64,000 nt of DNA from the NCBI GenBank assembly GCA_905250115.1, contig CAJNOI010000010.1:696301-760300 (forward strand), in the 5' to 3' direction. A program made the translations under genes and the position numbers. The notes under the pieces were generated by a model. That model saw only the letters and a list, made by a program, of their open reading frames with translations, did not search any database and was not told the origin of the DNA. The DNA is from Adineta steineri (lineage: Eukaryota; Rotifera; Eurotatoria; Adinetida; Adinetidae). Shown here in pieces: positions 31,589 to 44,458 of this stretch (position 1 is its first letter; each line of letters begins with the position of its first letter).

Positions 31589-34500
31589 ATTTACAAATTA
31601 TAGTAAACGTATATGGTTAGATTAAATAATTGTATTAAAGGTGTAAAAATAAACTATATAGAATTATCAGTTATGATATCTGAAATAGAGAAAAAATATT
31701 AATAGTAATTTGTCAATACTATATAGAATCGTATAGATATAAATAAAACTACATAACAAATAATAAAATGAAATTATTATTTTATTAATATAAGTTAATA
31801 AATTTTTATACCATATATAGCTCATGGCAAAGTTATTAAATACTCAACATGAATAAGTATTGGAATTTATCGGATCATGACTAGTAGCTGATTTCCAAGT
31901 GAAGCTTATGTGCCCTTAGATGGATATAAACCTTGTGTTTATACACTTGTTTTCAGTGATGTCACTAGATAAATACAGAACGAAAGGAAAAAAAACATGT
32001 AGAAAGAGACCCTTTGCAACGAAAAAAAATGAATAGTGCGTTGGCGGAATGAATCACAAAAAAATCCCACCTGAAAAATAATATTTTGTTTTTCGAGAAG
32101 ATAAAAAAGCCTACGACATTCTAATATAATTCGTTCTACGTCAAGGACAGTAGTCCTTTTGATTCATTGATGAAAACATATAAATAACAGCAATTAAAAA
32201 CTATTAAAGAAAAACGGTACATAAACTACACATTGATTTTATTTGTAAGCACTAGTTTATCGTATAAAAATGATTGAACTGTGAATTCAATACGGAAAAA
32301 GAATTCAATTGTTTACTTTAATATAAATGCAAGTATGTATATTTTATAACTTGATTATATGCGTTTATTATAGAAATTATTTCATTTGATATTTTAGTAT
32401 CATGCATAAAGAATACCGAAACGAGATAAATAAATCTAAACACTATCTCCTATATCAAAATAATGTATATATATACATACAAAGTTGGAAAGTAATTCGG
32501 CTATGGGTAAATACCAGTTCTTTGTATTTATAGAATAGATGAGATAGACAATAGAGACATGACAGTCTACGAATGATAAAGAGCAGATACGTGTTTAAGT
32601 ATTTTATATAGTATGATATAACGTTTAGAAGAAAAAAAAGAGTAGGAAGAGTAAAACGAATATTTAAATATTAGTAACAAACTAAATGGAAAATTCAAAT
32701 GACACACTGGGAAAAATTTTTATCTAGAAAGAGTCAACAAAATTGGAATAACTATAATACGGTTAATATTAACCGTTTAGAAGTTAGCATTAGAAATACT
32801 TGCATTCTACTACAAGATGATGTCTTACTAATTCCCACCAATATATATTAAATAGATCGGATTGATGCACTTAAATTTTATATATATGGGGAAATATTTA
32901 TTTGAATCATGAAAATAAAACCTTTTTTGAATGATTTATTATGCAAGATTTGTTAACAATATGACATGTTTATATACCCGTGGGAATTTTATCTACAAAT
33001 TTACTTCGAAAGTTTCACTAAATTATGAAATTTCCAACAATAATTCAAAACTTTTTAGATTTAAGCTATTCAATTTCTTAGGTAACTACTTTTTGCTCAA
33101 TCAAGTCAGAAGATTCATAGAAAAATTTCTAACTTATTTACCAAAAAATCAGATTTACGCGAACTTAAAATGATACAGAAGTCTGGCGAAAATCATACTG
33201 TTATTCAGATAACATTAAAGATTTTATGTCTATACTCAAGCTTAAAAAATAAGTATATCATAATCCCTTTTAATATCATTTCATGTGATAAAATATCTTC
33301 ATCGTATACAAAACTGTTTTGCATCAAATAATCTATGTGCATTAGTTGTGTATATTTGGAATTTCTAATAAATGATTTTGCAACTAATCTCTCAAGCACA
33401 ACATATGTAATTCAGTCAATATTCCCATGATGGGATATAAAGTTACGTAACAATACACAAAAATAATAATAAAAATTATGTTTTAACTCAAGCTAGGTAA
33501 TAAAAGATTATGATCATTCTAAAAAAGGTGTTCGAGTTCTATCAATATGACGCTTGAATTTCACCATAATTGTAAATCACCTGACTAAAGTTCGATTGTC
33601 ATTGAATAAATATTTACTCACACTTTTAATCCATAAAAATTACTCACGTAACTGATTGAAAATGATCAGGTTTCATTTTCTAATAATTATAATCACTTTT
33701 CAAATATAACAGAAGATTTGGGTTTAATGAATAACTCATTATGTTCGTCGAAATTAATTTGTAATGAATATCAATATTTGTTATAACAGCCACATAATTT
33801 TCATATTTTTTTATCGTGTAAGTAGAAGTTTTGTTTGTCTATGGATTGATTGACATATTCTAATCGTGAATTTATAATAGCCAAGCAAATCAGTGTAGAT
33901 GAGAAATATATAATGACTGTAAAACAAGCGTTGATTTCTCTATTTATACCAAGATTAAGCCCGTTCTTTTTCTACTTCCTTGCCTCTTCGTAAGTAGGAA
34001 AAAACATTTTCGTAGAAAAATCCAAATAATGGTTGGATAAAACATTGCATCAATAAACAAAGTTATTTTTAGTGCAAATAATGCAATTCTGGAATCTTCA
34101 CCTGTGTCACAGTCAATATATGTCAGTTAAGGTCCATGAAGCAGGGGTGTATTCAGAACTTTTGCATGAGGAAAAGGGGTGCACACCAGCGAATTACCCT
34201 CTGGCTACTTTCCTCTGTTACGCATCATTATTACTAATCTTGGAAATTCGTTTTGTCATTTTGCATTATTCATTGGAATATACCTTTAGTGCGACGTTGT
34301 TTATTACATCACCATACAATTTGTCATTGTCATATCTATGATTATAGCTGTGATTCAGTATATATTAAATGATTCTGTGACGAAGTTTATATTAATGCTG
34401 AAGTATTTATTTATACTTTAATATACAAAAAATTGCATTAAAAAAAGAACACTTTTTACAATTTAACTATCGGTATTTCTATTCTCAGAAATAGATGTCG

Positions 34501-35664
34501 ACATTGCATCTTTCTATTCCTAAGAATAAAACAAGTAGCCGATGTTTGTGTTCAATACTACAGAAAAACAATAAAAAGAAAAGAAATAAAACAAATTGAT
34601 ATACATTTGTGCTTGAATAAATATGGGTTAAGTTACATAAGTGATTAGTAGGATTAGTTCAAAGAGGAAACAACAGGGTATATATTGCAACAAAGATTTA
34701 AATAAAGTCATAAATTTTTAGAAATCTGCAACAACTTTTAAACATTTTATGAATGTAAGAGCACTAGGTACAGCATACACAGAATAATATTTATAGAATT
34801 TATCGAAAGAAAGACAATAGAAGTGAATCTTCTTCTTTCGTTTAAAACATTTTAAATGAAAACGAGAAAAAAAATAGTAAAAAGAACAGACAATATTTGA
34901 TATCTGTATGGTATATACAAAAACAATTACATATAATGCTCATTTTGTTGTTTTAATCTCAATCAATATTTCACTTATTCATAGTTTCACATTGCTCCAA
35001 CTGTAATATAACTTATATAATACGAATTAATAACGTCTACCATGATCTGTAACACGAACTATTAGTAATTAAATATTAACTAATTTTAATTAAATAATCC
35101 ATTAATTAGCATTAACTAATTAGTGTTAATTGATAATATCTGTCACGTCTGTGAGAGCAGTAACAAGTAGATGGATGCAAATTTCTACGTCTAACACTCC
35201 TTTCAGTGCATATCTCACTACCAATTATCAGAAGCCAACTGTTTCTTTCTTATTATCCATGCGTACATATCAATCTTTAGTAAGTTTGTTCATTGACTAA
35301 CAGTAATTAAATATCTCGATATTATATTTTTTTTGTATTTAAGATACAAATGAATAGACAGTGTTAAAATATCTTTGATTTTATTGTGATGAAACATAGA
35401 TGACCTCTACTACAATGAATTTTATCTTATAGTGCAATCAAATTTATGTTCTCTGACAAAATGAACTGAATTATTTGATTTATAATTAAAGATTTTGAAA
35501 GAAACTTAGAGAAAAGTTCAAAAAACCTTGCGACAAAACCGTGAAGAACATTTTCTAAAGAAAAGACTTACTCATACTTCAAAAGATATAGAAGACTTTG
35601 AAAAAGCATAAGACTTATTGAATCTTTAAGATTTATAGAACCTGTTGTTTCCTCCTGATATTAG
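31589..35664. other. Large intergenic region between Rel-like E and D
   Basis: About 4 kb with no credible gene on either strand, the longest empty stretch in the window. Noted items: an 18-bp perfect palindrome ACGGTTAATATTAACCGT at 32759-32776; a cluster of TAATTA-type cores at about 35061-35132; and a less AT-rich patch at about 34135-34210 with CAGGGGTGTATTC and GGGGTGCACAC that might be a transposon remnant. Confidence 0.4.
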
Positions 35665-38090
35665 TTAATGTACATCAACAGAAATTTTGGGTGATTTTTT
35701 TTCGCTTTTCGAAACACTCTTCTTCATCGTCTTATTGATAACTTGTGTACCTACAATAAGACATAAATTAATGAAATTTAAAACAGTTTACTTTGGAATC
35801 TTACGTTCTTCAATAACGTTAGAATAATATCTTGGAGAAACACAGCTGAAAGCTCCATTTTTATAGGTACAAAACCAGAGAGCCAATTTGCATCTTTTAA
35901 GACCTTTCTCATTAACCATTTTTCTATTTATTGAACCTCGTTGATATAAATTCAACATATGAATTCGAATACTACATAAAATACATTGATATTATAGATA
36001 ATAAACTAATAGCTTACTCTTTCTGTAAAGCATCTCGTTCTTGTGAACTAATTTTTGCATAGAGTTGTTTTGTATCATTATTAAATGTATAATCTTTATG
36101 GCATTTATCGAAATTTAAACATCTTAAATCATTCATATTTATTAGGTTTTCATCTTTGAGTTTTGTTTTGTCTGGAACAAGAAATTTCGAAACATGAGCT
36201 TCATTATCATCAGTATCAGTAACAGTTTCCATGGCAAGATATAATTGAGTATCATCATCGGGAGGAACCTGAATAGTATTAAAATATTTATTCTCAATTA
36301 GTATCAAAAAGCTTTTTACTCCTATATGTAATGGTTCACGTTGTTTAGAACGAACGCTTTGAACAGGAGAACTGCTAGTTGCTGCATATTCTTTCAATGT
36401 ACGAGGATGAAAGGGACTTTTTAATGGTTTATCCATTGTTGGTGGATCATAGGTTCTTGATACGTTTAGTGATTGATCAGGTATTGAAACATCAAGTAAA
36501 ATCGGATTCATTTCATTTTGTAATGTATTGTGTGCATCAAGATTAGTTGAATTACTTTCTGTATTTTGTTGATTTACTTCACTAGGAAGTGTAATAGACT
36601 CAGCATTACCATTCGAATTATTTTCTACAAAGAAAACATAAAATTAAATATTGTAAAGATTTTATTAAAGAATTATATTACGATTATTAGAATTAGATGA
36701 TTTTACTGCCTGAATAAGATTTGAGAAGCATGTTTTTATAACTTCCGAAGCCAAAATACAATCTTCAGGAGTCAATTGTTCAAAATTTACAATTTGAAAA
36801 ACTAGAAGAATATTAATAGTGAAAAAGTTTTTCATGTAAGTTAAATAACTTACGAAATGTTTGTAAGGTTTGATCCATTGTATCAGGACATACTGGAAGT
36901 TTGTCCAAAACTCGACTAATTTGGTATAAAGCTGTGTCAATTAGAACACGAGATTGTGTTTTCTCGGAATGATCTGTTAGAATAAAAAAAACAATTGAAT
37001 GTCAGTGAGTCTAAGTATAATGTAAAAAGATTGGTAAAATAAGGTTAATGATCCAAAAATCTATATCATAAAAACAACAAATTTCAAATAGTGTAAAACA
37101 TAAGATATTGATATAATAATCAGAGATGTGCTTGGAAATAATGTTTTTCAACAACTATTATTGTGTTGGTAAGCGTAATTGTTAACTGAGAGTTTTAAGT
37201 AAAAAGTTTGAAAAAATAAAGAAAAACAGAGTGATGATTAGATATAAAGAAGGGGCGAATAAGTGATAATAATGGGACAAAACGTAGCGTATAAACGTCG
37301 TATTTTAATATTTACCATAAAGTACTTGATTACTCGACGTCAAAATAGTATTGACCGATGAATCTAAATAATTAAAAACAGTTGTTATGTTTTCTATATT
37401 ATTGTTCCTTACTTTCAATCGATTCTTGCGTACAACCAGCAGCTGGCTGTGCTTGTTGGAGAGGATAATTATCTAGCGATACTAAATAGAAGATGAAAAA
37501 TTTAATAAAAATATTCAATTAACAGTTTTGTTATTACGATTAAGCCCAAACAAATATGAATCAACATCTACTTGAGTATCATAGTTAGCAGAGAATACAG
37601 TTTCAGTAGTTCCACTGCCATTTTTTGTATATAATGGTCCACGTACAGTATTGTCTTCATTAAATAATAAAAAAGCCTTGTTTTTATTTTCATCATTATT
37701 TTCAGTAATTAAAGAAAATTCTTCATTAACAAAAGCAATAGGATATAAGTCAATATCAAAGTATTTGGCAAAATTTTGCCGTAAATACATAAACATCTTT
37801 TGCGGTTGTATATGTAGGTTTTCAACGATTTGAAACAAATCTGCTTGTACTTCTGTTAGTGTTTCATTATTTCTGTGTTTTGTATTATTATAAAGAATAA
37901 ATTCGATTGCATATAATAAATTTGATGCTTCAAAAACCTCTGGAAAAATAGCTCTAAAATATAATAAGGTTAATTTTGAAATTAAAATAAATATCAATAC
38001 TTACCCGGATGTAGGCATAAATGCGCTCTCACGGAGTGTACCATCAATATCCATTAGATCATCGAACGTATTTAAATTGTTATTTGCCAT
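35665..38090 (-). CDS. Rel-homology-like protein D (novel N-terminal domain + RHD-n-like domain + basic tail)
   Basis: The start at 38090 gives MANNNLNTFDDLMDIDG; the stop is at 35665-35667. The N-terminal domain (about 37968-37520) includes FAKYFDIDLYPIAF, AFLLFNEDNTVRGPLYTK and VFSANYDTQVDV. A helical segment follows, FEQLTPEDCILASEVIKTCF, equivalent to one in A. The RHD-n-like part has FHPRTLKEYAA, a stretch where the QPK motif is lost, REPLHIGV, then VPPDDDTQLYLAMETV, HVSKFLVPDKT, LRCLNFDKC, LYAKISSQERDA, IRIHMLNLYQR and LKRCKLALWLC. The last exon codes for a basic tail (KTMKKSVSKSEKKSPK) that could serve as a nuclear signal. Of the five genes it is the most diverged in the first Rel strand. 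No IPT domain is seen. Confidence 0.55.
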
Positions 38091-38859
38091 TGGAAATATT
38101 TTTCGAAAATATTAATCTAAAATGATTTATTTCATATTTATTAAATATACATATATTTGTATTCTCTTCTAACTATATAAAGAACGCGATTTACGGAGTA
38201 AACAAATATGTTTTTAAAGTGATTACATACTTCTTCGCTAGAGAACACGTAAAATCAAAATAGAAAATATTATTTGTTTAATAAGCTCTTAAAGAGAAAG
38301 TCAAAAAAAGATATTCATTAGTTTACTACAGAATAATCGAAACTATGATATATATCAACGATAAATGAAATTAATTCAAGTATTCTATAAGAATAATAAG
38401 AAATTATTTCTGTAAAACTTAGTAATCGGTAATATGATCTCTTAAATTTCATTCAATTTTCTCAATTACAACCTTGAAATCGTCTCCTAGAATGCAAATT
38501 ACAATAGACTGTCAGGATATTCTTGCTCAAGATACTAGCAATTTTGAGTCTGGTTTTTCCAACTCAACTCATTGGTAGTTTATTGATCCATTTCTAACCC
38601 ACGTTCAGTTTTTAGTGAATTTTCTCAGTAAAGATGTAAATAAATATGACATTACTCCAGATAATTCGTAATATATATTCCAAAATTACAAGTTCATCAA
38701 TATATCTGAGGGGGGTCCTATAACAAACAGGCGTCATCTATGAATATTGATAGATTCATATATGATTGGATATATTAGCGTATCAAGTAAAAATTCAATG
38801 TATGAATTAAAATATAATATTAGTAAAATTAAGATTACATTCGATTTTCTTTAGTAAAA
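38091..38859. promoter_or_regulatory. Divergent intergenic region between Rel-like D and TARBP1
   Basis: Genes D (minus) and TARBP1 (plus) start on either side, so both promoters should lie here. AT-rich; a short AATATTT...AAATATT inverted repeat sits just upstream of the D start (about 38096-38115). No exon is seen. Confidence 0.45.
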
Positions 38860-41800
38860 ATGGATATTTTAATTCCATATCTTAATCGTGATGGTTTATT
38901 ACAATATATCTCAACATCTATGTCAAATATATTAAATTATCAAAATGATTTAACTAGACAAGAAAAAGAAATTGACGAACTTAGTCGACTTTTAGATGCT
39001 CTTCCAGTAGATTTACAACTAAATTCAATTCCAATTGCTTGTCAATTATTTGATTATTTTCTACAAAATTCATCATCAATTGTTCATTATCGTTTATTAT
39101 CTTCATGTTTAAATTTAATGAAAATAGAAGATCGTCTTCAACGTATAAACAATATTCTTCTAACAATACTTGATAATGAACAAACAGTTCAATTACGTGA
39201 AATTCTATGCAAATTACTCAATACTATTGAAATATCTTCATCGATTTTATTAAATTTTAATTGGACACAATTAGAATCTGCAATGAATTATCAACATGAT
39301 TCAAAATTTCTTCCCTATATATGGCGTTTTCTTTCTAAACATCATCAAAATGATCTCGAACAAATGCTTATTCGTTCTTTATCAACTATAGAAAACAATG
39401 ATGAATTATTTCTTTTATTATTAATTGAATTACGATCAACAAATATCTTTGTATCCATACCATCATTTTGGTATTTAATACAACGTTCATTAGGTGATAA
39501 TATAACAAATAATGATCGTAAACGTAAATGTGCTTTATATTTATTTAAACAAATATTAACCAATGATGACTATAAACATGTTGAAATAAAAGAAGAAAAA
39601 TCTAATCGTTTATTAATTTTAATTGATGATAAAACAAAACAATTTTGGATAGATTTTATTGTTCTTTACGAAGCATTAGATGATGGTATTGTTCATTTGA
39701 TTAAACCACTTTTGACGAAATTTGATCGAATTCATAAATCATCTCTTGAATACGGTAATTTTATTTATATTCACATACAAATTTTATTTTATATTTTGTA
39801 GAATTATCTTTGACATGGTTATTTATTTTATTACAACGTTTATTCGCGAATACAAGTGCTCCACTTGGACGTTGGTGTGTTCGATGGTTTTTGAACTCAA
39901 TGATATTACCTGATAGTCAAGTAGAGAATGTAAATAGAAAAAACGTTTTCTACAACATGAAATACCATATAGACAGGGATGCATCAGAATGTGGGTGAAA
40001 ATAGTGAATGAGAGTGAAAAGGATAGTACCCGCACTCACACCCTTAATTGTCCTGAAAATTCTTTTCATTATCAGAATCTGTACTAGAAATATTGAGAGA
40101 GAAACTTTCTTATCAAGATCGTGTATTAATTAATTTTATTTTTGTTAATCTAGTTTTTTCTCGAAACAGTTCTTGATTGGACATCAAATAATTTTATTTT
40201 TCTCAAGTAAGATTTTGTTTATTTTTATTTTCTTTCACATATGAATTCTTATTCAGAGGTGATGAAATTAATGATTGTCAACCTATGGAAAAGTATTTAG
40301 AATCTTATCTCGAACGATGGTTTTGTACTCTTGAAAATTCAAGTAAAATGAATTTTCAATTCGCTTTTAAATTCTTATTTATGTCTCATTAGATTTATCT
40401 TTATTAACATTATTATCACGTATACAAACAGTTAAATGGTCTCAAACATCACATGTACGTGTATTATATTCATTTCGTACATTTGCTATCAATCATCATA
40501 ATCAATCTTTATTAAATGATGAACATATTAAAATATTTTCATCATTAATAGTAACACAATGTCATACATATGCACCTGTTTTACGTCTATCTGCATATTC
40601 ATCAATACTCGATATTGTTACAAATCTTTTTGATTGGTCATTATGTACAACATCATTAAATTTTCTACGATTTTTAGCTTTTTTTGATCGATCAACATTT
40701 TTAACAAAACATTTCTCAATTCTATCAAATCATTTTTCATTTAATATTCGACAGTTACAAAATTTAATTGAAGAATTTCTTTCATCAGATTCAACAAATA
40801 CATTTTCTGATACACGATTATTTGCATTTGATAATGATCTATTACAAACTCGTCAAATTGTATTCCTCCTTGATCTCATCGATATTCATAATACAGATAT
40901 ATTAAAAATGATATTTCATCCATTTATTGAAAATATTCGAACAGCTTATCAACGCCCATATATGTCGATAAATAATGTTCGAAGATCAATTGAACTTTTC
41001 ATGGGTTTATTACAGGAAACTTATTTTCATTCGCCAAATTTTATTAAAGATTGGATTTCATCAAATATTCGATCAGTTGTACGAGAAGGTTTAAATTTTA
41101 TTAAAATAAATTCTGTAAGAAAAATTTTCTATATCTTATATTCATATTTCTTATATTTATTTCGTAGCTTAAACAACCAATGATGTTTATGAAATTACCA
41201 ACTGTATTTTTTATGGTTGGAAATCATGGAGATATCAGTCGGTTTTTACAAGAATTAATTAGTCAAATAGAAACAATAGTACAACAACAGGTAGAGATTT
41301 GTTGAATATAAAGAAATATGATCGATAAAAGCTTTCAGAAATAACATGAACTTCCTTTTATCTAATAATACATTTGAATTATTCGTACTCAAGTGTTCTT
41401 CTTTCTAGTCAGGAAATAGTTGGCAACCTCTTTTAATTCTATTTGCTCATTCTATTGATTGGTTATTAACAAATCGATTATCTGATTTTAATACTGAATG
41501 GAATACAACATATCGTAATCTTCCATTATTTTCCAAACTTCTCCCATTACTTGATCAACAGAACAGCAAGTATGAATTTTAAGGAATCCTTGTTTCTTCT
41601 TTATACATTTTTACTTTTTATTTTCGAAAAAGTATATCTCATGCGGATGTCTTAATTGCTAAATATTTATTAATTGCTAATAATATACCATCAATTGAGT
41701 TATCGAATAATATTATTGATGATCTATTCAAAGCATCACCAAAAGAACTTCCACATATTTTTCGTGCTATTGGTGTTGTACTTCGACAGGTTCAAGTAAG

Positions 41801-44458
41801 TGAAATTTTAAATTCTTTATCTTTATTTCAAATCAATATTTTGTTAGACAACTAATGAAGATAGATATAAATTAATTGAAAGCTCAATTAATGTATTTAA
41901 TGAAATTGATCATCGAACGCCTGTTTATTGGCCTTGCTTAACAATGTTTTGTCAAGCTATTTCATCTTCTATTACAGATATAACAGTATCGAATATTTTA
42001 AGTGAAGTATGTAAATAATTTCAACGATGATAATATTATTGATCATATTCTTTTTTTCCGGAATAGTGGTTTACACATATGTTTGAAAGATCTAAACATG
42101 TATCAGGAATTATGAATGTACTACTTGAATCAATAGTACCAATATGGTTACATGAACGTCGAATTCAATCCAGTCATTTATTAATTGTAGTTGAATGTGT
42201 GATTTTTGGACAAACTTATCAAAAAGATAAAAAGTAAAAAACCAAACCATTAAAACTAAAAGTTTTATTTTCATCTTCTTAGACAACAATGGCAAGCTGA
42301 ACAACTTGTTGAACAGGATGAATCAGTTCGCTTATTGATTGCTCAAACTCATATAACACCGTAAGTTAAACAAATTTTGACTAGTTTCCTAAAAATACAG
42401 ATCTACTTCTAAACTCTTTTTTCAGTACTTTTATTTATATAATTTCTCTAGTGAATATCGTTATGATCGAAACGTTCGTATATTAATGCAATTATTTCTT
42501 CTTCATATGTGGCCGTTATTACATAATGTTCAACAAAATGAAATTATTATGCAAATTATTGAAAAACATCGTCTTTTAGCATCAAAAGAACGTCGGCCAC
42601 GATTTTGTACGAATTCTCTTGAACATCGTATTATGTTTCGTGCACTTCAATGTCTTCTTTGTTTAACATCTATTATTCAAGATTCGGTAGAAACAAAAAA
42701 CGAAATTTTTTTGAAAGATTAATTATTTTTTTCTAGAGTCTTTTACAAATAATCTATGATTATGTCGTGGAAACATTAATCCGAGAAAATGAACCATCAC
42801 TTCGTTTACTTTCCGAATGGATTCTTGTTCGTTTAATATCACAAGATCGAACAACACGTTTAAATGATTTATATGGATATTTACAAGATGCTCATCGATA
42901 CAGAACAGGAGCTGTTTGTGCCTGGATTTCGATATCATCACATATGACAAATCTTTTAACAGATCGAATGGATCAAGTTAGTCTGAAGTTTAATAAAATA
43001 AAAGCCAAGTTCTTTTTTCTATGATTAGATTGAATATATCAATAAAATCTTTGGATATATTAGTCCATTATTAATACATTCAAATTTTCATATTCGAACA
43101 TTTGCTTGTTCAACAATGGTAAAATTACTTGAATTTATTGAATCTCATAATCTAGAAAATGAAACACCGTATGAAGCATATCGATGTTTTAAACAAAATG
43201 ATGAAAAATCAGAGTAAAATATTGAATTTTGTGTTTAATTTAATATTTTATTTATTATCTATTGATAGACTTGCAAGATATATAACAAAATTACAAAGTT
43301 TATTTCTTTATCAATTTGATTCAATACGAGATTTTTCACTTGAAACTATTTTTTATACATTACCGAAATTATCTTTATTAGCTGAAGATGAATATTTATG
43401 GCCTGAATGGTTTATTGAAACAAGTCAAAAATTACATATGACATTTTCAATATCGGTTCATAATATTTCAACTATTTTACAATCATGTCAAGCTGGTATA
43501 TGGAGATTAACTGGTTAGATAAATATTTAAATAGAATTCGAAAACAATATTTTTTTTGTTCTGTTGAAATTATTTAGCTGCTGGAAAAAGTGATATAGGA
43601 CCAAATCAAGACGAAGAAAGTTCATCAACAATTCAACATAAAGCAAATCCATATCCAGTTGTTGAGTCACTTGATGATACGGAATTAAGAGGAAGTATTA
43701 AAAGAACACAATTAATTGTTGTTGCTTCACTTATTGATAAACAAACAAATTTAGGTGGTAAGAATAAATAAATATAAAATTTTGATATACGAACATATAT
43801 ATAGAAGTCATATTAGTATTTTCTCTCTTTTTTCTATTAATTAAATTTAGGTTTATGTCGAACCGGTGAAGTATTTGGTGTAAAAGAAATGGTCATAGGA
43901 AGTATTCGTATATTGGAAGATCAACAATTTCTTAATTTAAGTATGACTGCTCATAAATGGTTACGTATAAAACAAGTATGATAATTATATATATATATTT
44001 ATTTCATTATATTAATAAATATATAATTTAGGTACAAGAAAGAGAATTAAAAGATTATTTAATTGATATGCAAGCTCAGGGATATACAATTGTTGCTGTT
44101 GAACAAACAGTAAATAGTCAAAGTTTATATGAATATCAATTTCCGGAGAAAACATTACTTTTACTTGGGTATGGAAAATATTCTTTCTTTTGTTAATATT
44201 AATGAATTTTTGTTTGTTATAGAAATGAACGTGAAGGAATTCGAGCTGATCTTTTATCTTTAGTTGATGTTACAGTTGAGATTCCACAAGCCGGTGTTAT
44301 TCGTTCTTTAAACGTCCATGTTAGTGGTGCGCTTTGCGTATCTGAATATGCACGAAAGTATCTTAATTTTATGAAATGAAATAAAAAGATATTGTTTGTT
44401 TTTGTGATTGAAAAAGCAAATTTTGTTTTCTTTATATTCGTTGTTTTTTTTCAGATAA
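38860..44458 (+). CDS. TARBP1: TARBP1-like tRNA (guanosine 2'-O) ribose methyltransferase, SpoU/TrmH family
   Basis: Large protein of helical repeats with a C-terminal SPOUT methyltransferase domain, the animal counterpart of yeast Trm3, expected to methylate G18 of tRNA with S-adenosylmethionine. The first exon starts with [12 protein letters not shown] and later exons are HEAT-like helices (for example [21 protein letters not shown]). The methyltransferase part has the three SpoU motifs: motif 1 [19 protein letters not shown], motif 2 TLLLLGNEREGI and motif 3 [20 protein letters not shown]. The last full exon ends at EYAR, and a 3-base completion after a TTTCAG acceptor gives K and TAA at 44456-44458. 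The intron after [20 protein letters not shown] (from 39921) contains a GGGATGCATC/CACACCCTTA segment. All joins checked stay in frame, so the gene looks intact. Confidence 0.85.

Noticed and set aside
34135..34210. CAGGGGTGTATTC / GGGGTGCACAC patch as a hAT end
   Set aside because: No matching inverted terminus or target duplication was found nearby; kept only as a remark on the intergenic region.
39921..40150. GGGATGCATCAG ... CACACCCTTA in a TARBP1 intron as a transposon
   Set aside because: The two ends pair only poorly and no flanking duplication is seen.
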